A stretch of DNA of 64,000 bases from Leucaena leucocephala (taxonomy: Eukaryota; Streptophyta; Magnoliopsida; Fabales; Fabaceae): NCBI GenBank assembly GCA_037074615.1, contig CM073535.1, positions 5,084,001-5,148,000 on the forward strand. Reading direction: 5' to 3'. The notes under the pieces were generated by a model. It saw nothing but the letters and a program-made list of their open reading frames with translations, searched no databases and was not told the DNA's origin. A program made the position numbers and the translations under genes. This document shows positions 23,316 to 33,056 of this stretch, one piece after another. Each line of letters starts with the position of its first letter. Positions within the stretch are counted from its first letter, which is position 1.

Positions 23316-23460
23316 AGTAACATATTATTGACAGCTCGCCCTACCTGACATTAATATCTCATAAGAAGAAATGAGACTTCACCCTACTATTAAATCGTGT
23401 ATGAGTCAAATCCCTTTCTAAAAATTTTGTGCTAAAAAAATGACACAGATTGTAAGAAAA
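23316..23460 (-). repeat. Interspersed repeat R1, reverse partial copy
   Basis: Reads on minus as TAGTAGGGTGAAGTCTCATT, TCTTATGAGATATTAATGTC and AGGTAGGGCGAGCTGTCAAT. It abuts the hAT-like element and faces the forward fragment on the other side. Confidence 0.65.
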
Positions 23461-24449
23461 TGACTCGTATATCATAAAGACACAAGTTTAATTTTTGGTA
23501 CCGTTGTAAGGACTCCTTTAGCAGGCAATCTTGTAAATCTCATGTAAATATTCTTTGAATCCTAAAACTATGTCCTGACCTTGGTAGAGAGACCGGTGCC
23601 GAATCTATCTAAACTTTTTGTAACAAAAAAAAAAAGCATTCAACCAATGTGTGTAAAAAAATCCATCCAATGGTTTCAAATTTTAAATTTCTTCCTCAGG
23701 TTCAATATGTAAATCTATTCTAACTAACTCATTTAACCAAGATAAATTGAAATGACAAATTTTCTTAAGATTGAATTGTATTAAAATATGACATAAGGAT
23801 ATTTTTGGAATAATTAATTAAAAACTGTACAAAATAATATAAATGACTTGTATAAAGGTGTCAAGTGTCTTACAATATAGTAGTTTGAAAATTCTCGTAT
23901 GAGGGATTATTTATAATCTCAGACAGTTAGAAAGGATCTTATTTATGCTAATTAAAAAATAACTTATCGAAAGGATCATCCTTATTTCCTAAATGTCCTC
24001 AATAGAGGGAATAAATATATGAACATGTTTTTGCCCTACACGTGTGTAAATATCTTTATAGTACGAGTTAGAATCAGTAATCAAAAATGGTCTGCGGAAT
24101 ACTTTTGGTTTGGTTTCCAAAGTTTTTTTCATCTTTGTTCAGTGGAGTTGGTGCTAAGGAAGCATTCTATAGAACCGTATTAATAACACCCACAAATGCC
24201 CAACGTACGTAATTCCCATTTTTAATAACCCTTCCAAAGCCAAAATACTTTCATATTATTTACTCTTTAATTTTCAATATATATATATATATATATTTCT
24301 CATATTCCAACAAAATTTCAAGAACAATAATGAAACATGTGTATTAATTAATCATTTCATCTTTTGAGTGATAAAACTTACGTTTTGTATATCTTAAATG
24401 ATAATAATTTTAACCTGTACGTGCTATAGTCAATTTTTTTTATAATTTT
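23461..24449. other. AT-rich intergenic sequence with repeat debris
   Basis: Near 23560-23640 is another A-run terminated fragment (CTATCTAAACTTTTTGTAAC) similar to R1 ends. An AT microsatellite lies at about 24277-24296. No gene supported. Confidence 0.45.
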
Positions 24450-24690
24450 TTTTAAAAAAGATTAGATTTATCCGTGATTTAAGGATATGATAAAATTTAT
24501 ATTTTTTCTAAGTGATACTAATATTAAGTATGTGAGATATCTATTACTTTTAGACATAAATTTAAGCATTTAAAAGTTATGATGCCTCTCTAAATACCGT
24601 GACTGAAACTATAACAAAATAATACTCTTAAAAAATTAAATATACTCTAAATAATCACATATCTCACCATTTCACCAATGGAAGCTACAT
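24450..24690 (+). repeat. Interspersed repeat R1, copy, diverged
   Basis: Same block order as 27085-27330: TTTATCCGTGATTTAAGGAT, CTAAGTGATACTAATATTAAG, CCGTGACTGAAACTATAAC and CTCTAAATAATCACATATCTC. More diverged and AT-shifted than the other copies. Confidence 0.65.
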
Positions 24691-25367
24691 ACATTTTGTC
24701 TTGGCATGTTAGCTAGCTCTTCTACCTTCTTTTCATTAGGCGGAGTTGGTTGGGTCAAATAATCATTCTCCATTTGGTTGGTTCAATTCGCCATCTGAAA
24801 ATTGAACCTGCACCCTTTTAATCTAACATTCATCTGCACATATGGTTGATATATATACACACATACCCGTGTATTTAAATAAACCATATGGCACTTTTAG
24901 ACTAGTTGGTTATAAGATTGATCTAGTTTAACCAATAATTTTAAATTCGAAATTTGGATATACAACAACACATATAATAGGATAACCACCCGAAACAGTT
25001 CTTCAATTGCCGAATTAGTCTGAAACTCTTATTTATTGTGTTTGAAAAACTGGATAGTGGATGAATCTAAAACAAATATTCTCACTTTTTGAGCACCATC
25101 TCTCTCTCTCTCTCTCTCTCATACTGACTTTGTTGAATCAGCAGCAGAATTGCATACTGAGAAACCCACGAGGGAGAAGGGTAGATAGGAGAACCGCGGT
25201 TGACAGTTAGTTACCAAACCTGGTAACAACGACACGTGTCATCAAACCCTACTTCGGACACCTCCATATATCACACCCCAGCTTCCTCCTCTTCTTGCCT
25301 CTCGATCATTCTTCTCAAACCTCTTTGATATCAGTTGGGGTTCCTGTTTAATGTGTTTGTTCATCAA
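24691..25367. promoter_or_regulatory. Upstream region of the Pro-rich protein gene
   Basis: Contains a TC microsatellite at about 25099-25120, CGACACGTGTCATC (an ACGTG ABRE-like core) near 25230-25243 and CCATATATCACACC near 25264 as a possible TATA box. The gene start follows at 25368. Confidence 0.45.
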
Positions 25368-25910
25368 ATGAGACCGCCGGCACCTCCCGGAGGTCCTGGG
25401 CCTGGGCCTCCGAGTCCTCCAGGGCCACCCGGCCCTCCCCCCTTCCTTGGACCGCTTGGTGGCTTCTTCGATGGCCTCTGCTCCGCCATTTCTTCTTGGT
25501 TAGTTTCCTTATCACTACTTCGATCACATTCCCTGTTTTCTTCATCTTCCTAATCTTTATTCCATTCGAATGATCACTCGCTCTCCTTAATTCCCCCACT
25601 CTATGCGTTTTGGCACAGTTTATCTGTTATATGTTGCTGCTGGTTGATACAAGATTGTTTCAATCCTCCACCACCACCACCAACACCCGGGCCTGGTCCT
25701 GCTCCACCTCCGGCACCATCACCACCAGCACCGGCTCCTCCTCCACCTGCGCCTTTCTATGCTTCACCACCAGCACCTGCTCCTCCTCCACCCGTGCCTT
25801 TCTATGCACCACCTCCACCACTGGGTCCTGACCCATTCGGCCCCCCATTGCCTCCCGGGGGACCACCAGGCGGTCCGCCTGGTCCACCAGGAGGACCCCC
25901 GCCTTATTGA
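25368..25910 (+). CDS. Small Pro/Gly-rich protein with central Cys cluster
   Basis: Two exons, 25368-25498 and 25619-25910 (TGA), give 140 residues. The junction TG|T restores a Cys. The N-terminus is MRPPAPPGGPGPGPPSPP. The middle is FLGPLGGFFDGLCSAISSC and then LSVICCCWLIQDCFN, a short hydrophobic core with six Cys. The C-terminus is a long Pro-rich tract with PPAPFYASPPAPAP-type repeats and GGPPGGPP endings. The layout (Pro-Gly arm, CCCWLxQDC core, Pro arm) is one I associate with small plant proteins of unknown function, related in style to cysteine-rich transmembrane modules. The core could insert in or lie on membranes, possibly S-acylated. It is not an extensin, since there is no SPPPP array or signal peptide. 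Start chosen as the only ATG in frame. Confidence 0.72.
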
Positions 25911-26455
25911 CTGGTGAATAATACTGTACTAATTTTGTCGATAAATTCTTGGGCGGATTTAGGTACGCGTGTGCTTGTGAAGGGTTTGGATTTGTTATGC
26001 ATGTCCTATCTATACATTTAGGAAGCCTCTGAGATGCATCAGTTGACTTGAGATTTCTGGATTTAATCCTGAGGGGAGGATTGTTTCTAATTGTGCTAAC
26101 AATAAAACGGCAGCAAGTGTTGAGAGCTTTGTGAGAATGTGAGGGACATCGCATTGCTACTTTAGTTCGAATAATATGATGTTAATCAGTAGTTATTGGA
26201 GGTGATCGTTATTGTATTTATATTTATATTTATTGTTAAGCACAATATTATATTACAAGCACTATACGATACTAAACGTGGACATATTTTTTAATACAAA
26301 TTTAAAAATTGATCCGTCACATTTTGAGAACTAGCTCTTCATATTAAACCTAGTCTTAGTTGGTATATATATATATATTTATTTATTTATATTCCTTTGC
26401 TACTTGAAAACAACCAATTTATGGACCTTTTTTCGATACAAAATGTAACTGCAAT
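25911..26455. other. 3' flank of the Pro-rich gene
   Basis: Presumed 3' UTR followed by AT-rich spacer with a short AT microsatellite near 26363-26378. No gene supported. Confidence 0.45.
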
Positions 26456-27055
26456 TAGATGTGCTCATGTTTTTCTGTCCGTGGTTGTTCTGACCCGGTC
26501 CCAGGCAACTCAAGACGGGTCCGTTCTGTCTTGTAAAGGGTTGGGACGTGACATCCCTGGTTGGGACAGGGGAAAGGGTCGGGACGGGTCTAGGTCTAGC
26601 CCTCGAGATTCCCGTCCCGTCTCGAATATTTTTTAAAAAAAATAAAAAAAAATATTTTATTTATTTTTTTATAAAAATAAAAATAGAAAATAGTGTTGGT
26701 TATATCATATTATTTATTAGATGATTATATTTTTCTCTTTCTTATATGTATTTATTTCTTTATAGATGAAGCAGTAACTTCAGTTGGTGAAGTGAAAAAA
26801 ATTAAAAAAGTAATAATATTTATAGTATAATTAATGGTATTTATTATTTTAAGTTGCTAATCAGAATAAAGAAAATTTATTTTCTTCTATTATTTTTTGT
26901 GTTTTGATTATATGTTACTAATAGATAGGGTGTATATAAAATATCTAATAATTTTTTTAAATTGGGTTTGGGAATTCCCGAACCCGTCCCGGTCCTACAG
27001 GATGGGACTGGGACGTGCTTATCTCGGTCATGTCCCATCCCCGTGCCTACCTCTA
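26456..27055 (+). mobile_element. Non-autonomous hAT-like transposon, 600 bp
   Basis: Ends are TAGATGTGCTCATG and, as reverse complement, TAGAGGTAGGCACGG, an imperfect hAT-type terminal repeat. Flanking octamers ACTGCAAT (26448-26455) and ATTGCAAG (27056-27063) agree at six of eight positions, as for an 8-bp target duplication. Subterminal GGGACGGG / CCCGTCCC repeats flank an AT-rich core. No transposase. Confidence 0.78.
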
Positions 27056-27084
27056 ATTGCAAGGGATTGGGGGGTAAGGAATTT

Positions 27085-27330
27085 TTTAGAAAGGGATTAG
27101 GTTTATCCACGATCTAAAGGTAGGACGAAGTTTCTCTTCCTCCTAAACGATATTAATATCAAGTAGAACGAGCCGTCAATTAACCTCAGACGTAAACCTA
27201 GACACCTCAGGAGTTAGGATACCTCCTCAAGCGACACGACTGAAACCACAATAAAGTGATACTCCCCAAATATTGAATACGCTCTAAATAATCGTATATT
27301 TTACTCATTTATTAGTTAAACCTATAGATA
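27085..27330 (+). repeat. Interspersed repeat R1, best-preserved copy
   Basis: Blocks in order: TAGGTTTATCCACGATCTAA, AGGACGAAGTTTCTCTTCC, TAATATCAAGTAGAACGAGC, GACACCTCAGGAGTTAGGAT, CACGACTGAAACCACAATAA and TACGCTCTAAATAATCGTAT. No coding capacity and no terminal inverted repeat seen. Confidence 0.7.
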
Positions 27331-29072
27331 ATAGGCATAATTTATGGAGCTTAAATAAACAGGAATTGCAAGTCAAATGGGATTAATAGCCCATTGGAAT
27401 AGGAGACGGGGGGCAATTGGGCCCTGTTGACTTGCCGCCGAAGATAAGTAAGTAATGGTTTAATGGGGCTATGTGAATGGCCGGCATTTCATAGCAAGCA
27501 AACAACCCAAAACGTAATAAATACTTGAAAGATTGTAACAAAAATAAATAAATAAATAAATACTTGAAAGAGGGGGGAAAAGGCATATTATGGATAGCAG
27601 AAACAAAACGAACCAAGGAGGAGGGGATCCTTGCGTTCTCTCATGAAGTCAGAAGGGATATTATTGCCAAGCCCCTGGTGGCCCCCACCACATGCTTACG
27701 ATCGGTTTTTGCCATTTTAATTTAATGGATCCCCTCACAAGCTACACATACATACATACATACATAAACAATAAATATGAGATCTATGGGTATCAATATT
27801 GTTTTCTTCACAGACATGCATATATATATATATATTATATACTTAATTGCCAGCCTACAGTAGATACTAGTCTCCTTCAATATATATTAAGGGTAAAGAT
27901 GGACTCATCCCAATTAGACGACTTGGATTCAAAATGATCTTAATCATTTTCTTATGTGATTAGAATTTTTATGACTCAAGTTATAAGATTAGAATTTTTA
28001 TGACTCAAGTCAACTTGAGTCTGATTTAAGTTAAAAGAGGACTAAAAACCAGGGAATTCTCGGAGAGCTCATGATGTGGCTTAGGTTTAATAATATTATT
28101 TCATAAATTAAATAAGTCTGAGCTACCCTTTATCATGTCAGGATGGTAGGTGAAATATCTAAAACGTTTTAATATTTATTAAAATAAAAAAAAATACTAT
28201 AATAAAAACATCCAAGGGCTTCTTATCCAAGGAAAAGCGTGTGGGGTACAGAAAGCACCGACCTTAGAGAGGCTAATGAGTGGGGTGTCAGCGTGTCAGG
28301 AGTGATGTGGAAATGAGTCAGCCATTTCGCCCAAATGAACCGCACCCACCTCGCCCTCTCTCTCCCCTCATCCTTAGCCTCTCCTTTCCCATTGTGGTTC
28401 CCACGCTCCATTCCCCCTCCCTCCTCTCACTTTATCCCTTCCCCTCTTTTGTCATTATTACTATTAAAATAATTACTTAAATTAATTACTTATAATAAAT
28501 ATATATTAATTTTTTAATTAAAATCCCATTTTTAGTTACGTGCAAGCAACTATCTCTTAATGAACACATTGAAAAAATAAAGAGAGAAAGAGGGAGGAGG
28601 ACGATATTTTGAAGAATTTATCAAACCTTAATTATTTTAAAAATTTAAAAGAAAAAATAGTTGGCTAACAAAAAGATTAAAATTATAGTTCCCACGTCAG
28701 CTTCATAATCCTACTACACATCTCTCCAAAAAGACAAATCCCCAATTTCCATCTTATCCATCCAATTAATTAACTCAATCTTAAACAATCAACATTCAAT
28801 TAAATCTTTAGCTCCCAACTTAATCCTTTTGCATGAACATGCATTTGCTTACATTAATTTATTTCAGTTCTTACGTCATACTCACACTATGGACAATATT
28901 ATTATATCCATTCCAAACTCATTATTATGAGAATAATAATAAATAAATAAATAAAATTCGGACGATTCAACGAACGCGATCCACAACATGATGTGTGTGC
29001 TGAATCCCATGTTTGTCTGCTCCGTAGTATTTCATAATTATAGGCGGCTCTACTTGGGCCTCCTCTCGTTCC
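27331..29072. other. Intergenic region upstream of BAM9
   Basis: No gene supported. Holds a tandem duplication of ATTAGAATTTTTATGACTC at about 27959 and 27987, a CATA microsatellite near 27750 and a CT/TC-rich tract at 28350-28450. Confidence 0.45.
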
Positions 29073-29082
29073 GCCACGTGGC
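29073..29082 (+). promoter_or_regulatory. Palindromic G-box upstream of BAM9
   Basis: GCCACGTGGC is a perfect 10-bp G-box palindrome, 282 bp before the BAM9 start and about 75 bp before its TATA box. G-boxes bind bZIP and bHLH factors in light, clock and ABA responses, so light or clock control of this gene is an inference. Confidence 0.6.
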
Positions 29083-29156
29083 GTTCCTTTGGCGTGCCTT
29101 TTTCCTTTTTCTTCCTTTCCTGGTCCGAGAGAAATATTGCCCCTCATGTTCTTCCT

Positions 29157-29165
29157 TTATATATA
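29157..29165 (+). promoter_or_regulatory. TATA box of BAM9
   Basis: TTATATATA, about 200 bp before the ATG, followed by a pyrimidine-rich leader. Confidence 0.55.
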
Positions 29166-29363
29166 CTGCCCTTCCCCACCATTTTTCCCTCAGCCTAGAA
29201 TCTCGCTTCGTAACGTAATTTTATTCTTTATACCTTTTTCTCTCTCTCTCTGATCCTTCCTCACTATTTTCTTTCGTTATCCTTTCCTTCAATTTCGGTT
29301 GCGAGGAATTTACTGGATAACTGAGAATTTCCATTTGGTTGGTGAAGAATTTTGTTTCTGGCT

Positions 29364-31720
29364 ATGGAGGTTTTGGTGTTTGCAAGCTCTCAAGTCAAGC
29401 TCGGGAAATCTGAATTCGCTTGTAGGGAAGTTCGCTTCTGTAATCTAAAGGATGCTTTCGGCCTCTCGAATTCTAGGATTTCTTTTGGTCGGACTCCCAC
29501 ATGGAAGAAGGCCGGGCTACGCTTAGCTGTGAGCGCAGTTCAATTTGATGCCGTTCGCGAGGAGAATCGCTCTCCTTCTCCCAAAACATCTAAATCGGTG
29601 AGTTTTCTTTCACGAAATTTCTTCTTCATTGCGTGCTGCGTTTGGTTGCTGACAAACTACTGGGAAATTAATGGAATCTTGATCTTCTTTGCTTGATTTG
29701 AGTTGTTCTGTTTTATAGCCTAGCTTTAAGCATCGAACTGTATATCTGGTTGAGTTAGAATATTTCAAATGTAACATTTGACCCAAAAATAAAAAAAAAT
29801 GCTTACATATGTATTTCATCTTCATTTGTCCCCCGTTTTGCGGTTCTTCTGAGTACTTATGTTCCTTTAGATGGTGTATGGTGAATTTTATTGGAGAAAG
29901 CAAACTTTCATTTTTGACTAATTGCGGTTTTGACACTCATTCGTCATTGAGTTTTCATTTATAATGCATTACTGTCAGGGAAAGTTCATAAATGGACAAA
30001 GATAAAATTGTGCTCTTAAGAATCATATATTAATGCCTGAAGGACGTTTGCATAGTTGGCGTCCGATGGTATTTCCCTCTCAGAGTTAATCGGATTCTCT
30101 ATTCATTATAAACACCAGTTAATAAAATATCTGTAAAACTTAAATACTTCTTCTTTAATACTTTTGCCGCTCTGTATCAGATAAGACAAAGTTTTGTCTA
30201 AATGAAATAATTCAATACCCAATGTCAAGCTCAAAGACAATAAAAAGAAACTAACATGCTTGAGATGTGGTGGTGTAGCTGAATGGTGTCAGATTATTTG
30301 TGGGGTTGCCCCTCGATGCAGTTTCTTATGACTGCAATTCAGTAAACCATGCTAAAGCTATTGCAGCTGGTCTGAAAGCTTTGAAGCTATTAGGAGTTGA
30401 AGGTGTTGAGCTCCCAATTTGGTGGGGCATTGTTGAGAAAGACTGCATGGGAGAATATGAATGGTCAGGTTATCTTGCTATTGCTGAGATGGTTCAGAGT
30501 GCAGGTCTCAAGCTCCATGCAACGCTTTGCTTTAATGGATCTAAAACACCAAGCATCCCACTACCCAAGTGGGTGTCTCAGATTGGTGATTCGGAGCCAG
30601 GCGTTTTCTTTACAGATCGATCAGGACAGCAGTATAAGGAATGTTTGTCATTCGCAGTTGATAAACTCCCAATTTTCAATGGGAAGACCGCGGTGCAGGT
30701 CTTCCAGAATTTCTGTGAGAGCTTCAAATCTTCGTTTTCTCATTTCATGGGCTCTACTATTACGGTAAGAATTACCAACTTTTAGTTTACACTCTCAACA
30801 TACAGCTTATTGATGTACATGACTGATAAATTCTTCATGTCTTGTAGGGAATTTCTATGGGTTTAGGACCTGATGAGGAGCTACGCTATCCATCTTACCA
30901 TAAGCTACCAAATATCAATGGAGTCGGGGAATTTCAGTGTTATGACCAAAACATGCTTCGAATTCTTAAAGAACATGCCGAAAGATCAGGAAATCCTATG
31001 TGGGGGCTTGGTGGTCCACATGATGCTCCTAACTATGGCCAATCACCAAACTCCGGTGGATTTTTCGCCAATGGTGGCTCATGGGAGTCTCCTTATGGGG
31101 AGTTCTTCCTTTCCTGGTATTCTGATATGCTTGTAGCTCATGGCGATCGCCTCCTTTCGATAGCAGCTACAACTTTTGACAGTGGAGTTTCAGTATATGG
31201 CAAAATTCCCCTAATGCACTCTTGGTACAGAACCCGATCTCATCCTTCTGAGCTAACTGCAGGATTCTATAACACAGCTAACAGAGATGGTTATGAATCA
31301 GTTGCAAAGATCTTTGCTAAGAATTCGTGTAAGATGATTTGTCCTGGAATGGACCTGTCAGATGCAAATCAGCCAAATGAAATCCTATCTAGTCCTGAGT
31401 CGCTGCTTGCTCAGATTATAGCAGCTTGCCGGGAGCACGGGGTCAGGGTTTCCGGGCAAAATTCTTCGAGTGTTGGAGCTCCAGGGAATTTTGAACAGAT
31501 CAAGAAGAATCTATCAGGAGATGATGTGTTGGACTTCTTCACATATAATAGAATGGGGGCGGACTTCTTTTCTCCTGAACATTTTCCTTCCTTCACCAAG
31601 TTTGTTCAGAGCCTTAATCAGCTAGAATTGCATCCAGATGATCTACCTGCAGAAGACGAAGAATCCGCTGAATCCTTAGTGAAAAGCTCAGAATCAAGCA
31701 ACCAGTTGCAAGCAGCCTGA
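29364..31720 (+). CDS. BAM9: Beta-amylase-like protein, BAM9 type, probably non-catalytic, plastid
   Basis: Three exons, 29364-29597, 30279-30764 and 30848-31720 (TGA), all phase 0, give 530 residues. About 70 N-terminal residues are transit-like (MEVLVFASSQVKLGKS). The GH14 fold follows: LNGVRLFVGLPLDAVS, GLKALKLLGVEGVELPIWWG, then SMGLGPDEELRYPSY, which keeps the first catalytic Glu context (GPAGELRYPSY in active enzymes). At the second catalytic site active enzymes have a CLEM-type motif. Here it is CPGMDLSDANQP, so Glu is replaced by Gly. The substrate loop GGNVGD is also replaced (CFNGSKTPSIPLP). Arabidopsis BAM9 (BMY3, At5g18670) shares this non-catalytic character and is plastidial. 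A role in starch turnover through interaction rather than hydrolysis is inferred. No frame lesion. Upstream G-box noted separately. Confidence 0.93.
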
Positions 31721-33056
31721 AAGTGATCAATTAGTATATATGATAGTCATGTATATAATAATTTGTGGTAAAATTGTTTGAGAACAGATTATCATTAAAA
31801 TGCAAACAGGATGCATACTTACATCCTGGATTTACGTAGTCATTGTTACATACACATTATGGCAGTTTTTCTTTTCTTCTCTCTCTCTCTCTTTTCTTAC
31901 GGAGGGAAAGGGCTAGGTACATGGGGTATCACGCTGGTTATACATAAATTGAAATCCATGTCTTGGTTGCGTGCATTAAGGGTTTAATTTGTTGGCTTTT
32001 GAATTCGCTATTCTGAAAGCATGCTGATGAGTAATAATTTAATCGCCTGAAGATTTGGAATAAAGGATAACTTACGGTAGCATGCTTCAAATGCTTAAAA
32101 AGACACGTAGTATGCTACATTTCTGTATGAACTCTGTTTCTTTCCTTATCGGGTATCGTAATGGATGGCAACTGCTATTGTAACTGACAAAACTGTTGAA
32201 CGAACTGCTTGGATGTTCTGTGTTTTGCTGAAAAGTTTGTCTGTTTTTGCTCTTTCCTTCTAATTAATTAATACGTGCGATACTTTTTTCAGACTTGAAC
32301 AATTAAATATGTGATTTTGAAAGCGAGCTCAAGTGTGAAGTGGACGTCATCCAGGATTTGTGAAGAGACAGAAATTAAAAATTAGTATAATATTTTAATT
32401 GTATGCTAGGACTTTACAAAATTAGTCAGAACTAGTAAAATAACCCTTTGAAATATTCCATCATGAAAATATATGCTTTTTATTTACTAGGACGATTGAC
32501 AACAAACATATAAATCTATGTACAAAGTGCACAGGATACACATGGGAAGTTCCAAAAAACATAATTCTAATTTTATAAGGGAAGTTCCAAAACATCATTC
32601 TAATTTTATGAGATCTTTCCCGATCTCATAAATCCCTATCCAGAAAAAACCAAACTGAAATACTCATTCCTGGTTTTAATTCACCTCCACCCCTTTTACT
32701 GGGTCCAATTACTTAATCTACAACAGATCTATCAAATCACTTGCCACCAAATAACCCTAAACCCTACTGCACCAGATGCATGAACAATAAGTAACCACTA
32801 ACCATCATCAATTGGCAACCTGCAAAACTGTACAAGGAAGCAAACACTGCCCAGAAAAAGTAGATCCTTGACCAAGGAACTTTTGCTATCAGTTATCAGT
32901 ATCATCTCTACTATAAGTTCTCCAGACAAAGCTAATTCATTCAGTCTTAAAACTTCCTAGGCACAGCTTTTAGCAGGCAGCATGGTTCTGCCAAATGAAC
33001 ATAATGCCCACTGTGTTATTGGTCTTCTTGCTAAAGAATATTTGTAGAAACATGCA
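31721..33056. other. Convergent gap between BAM9 and tubby-like gene
   Basis: BAM9 3' UTR, then spacer. A tandem duplication of GGGAAGTTCCAAAA-CAT-ATTCTAATTTTAT occurs at about 32545-32610. No gene supported. Confidence 0.5.

Noticed and set aside
25348..26154. Long minus-strand open frames opposite the Pro-rich gene
   Set aside because: They are the complement of GC-rich Pro codons (CCN/NGG) and give low-complexity Val/Glu/Arg sequence with no family likeness. The plus-strand reading has matching splice sites.
26397..26636. Gly/Arg-rich frame near 26.5 kb
   Set aside because: Created by GGGACGGG subterminal repeats of the hAT-like element.
28280..28480. Open frame with Pro/Leu/Ser composition near 28.3 kb
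   Set aside because: Low-complexity CT-rich sequence without start context, splice partners or family similarity.
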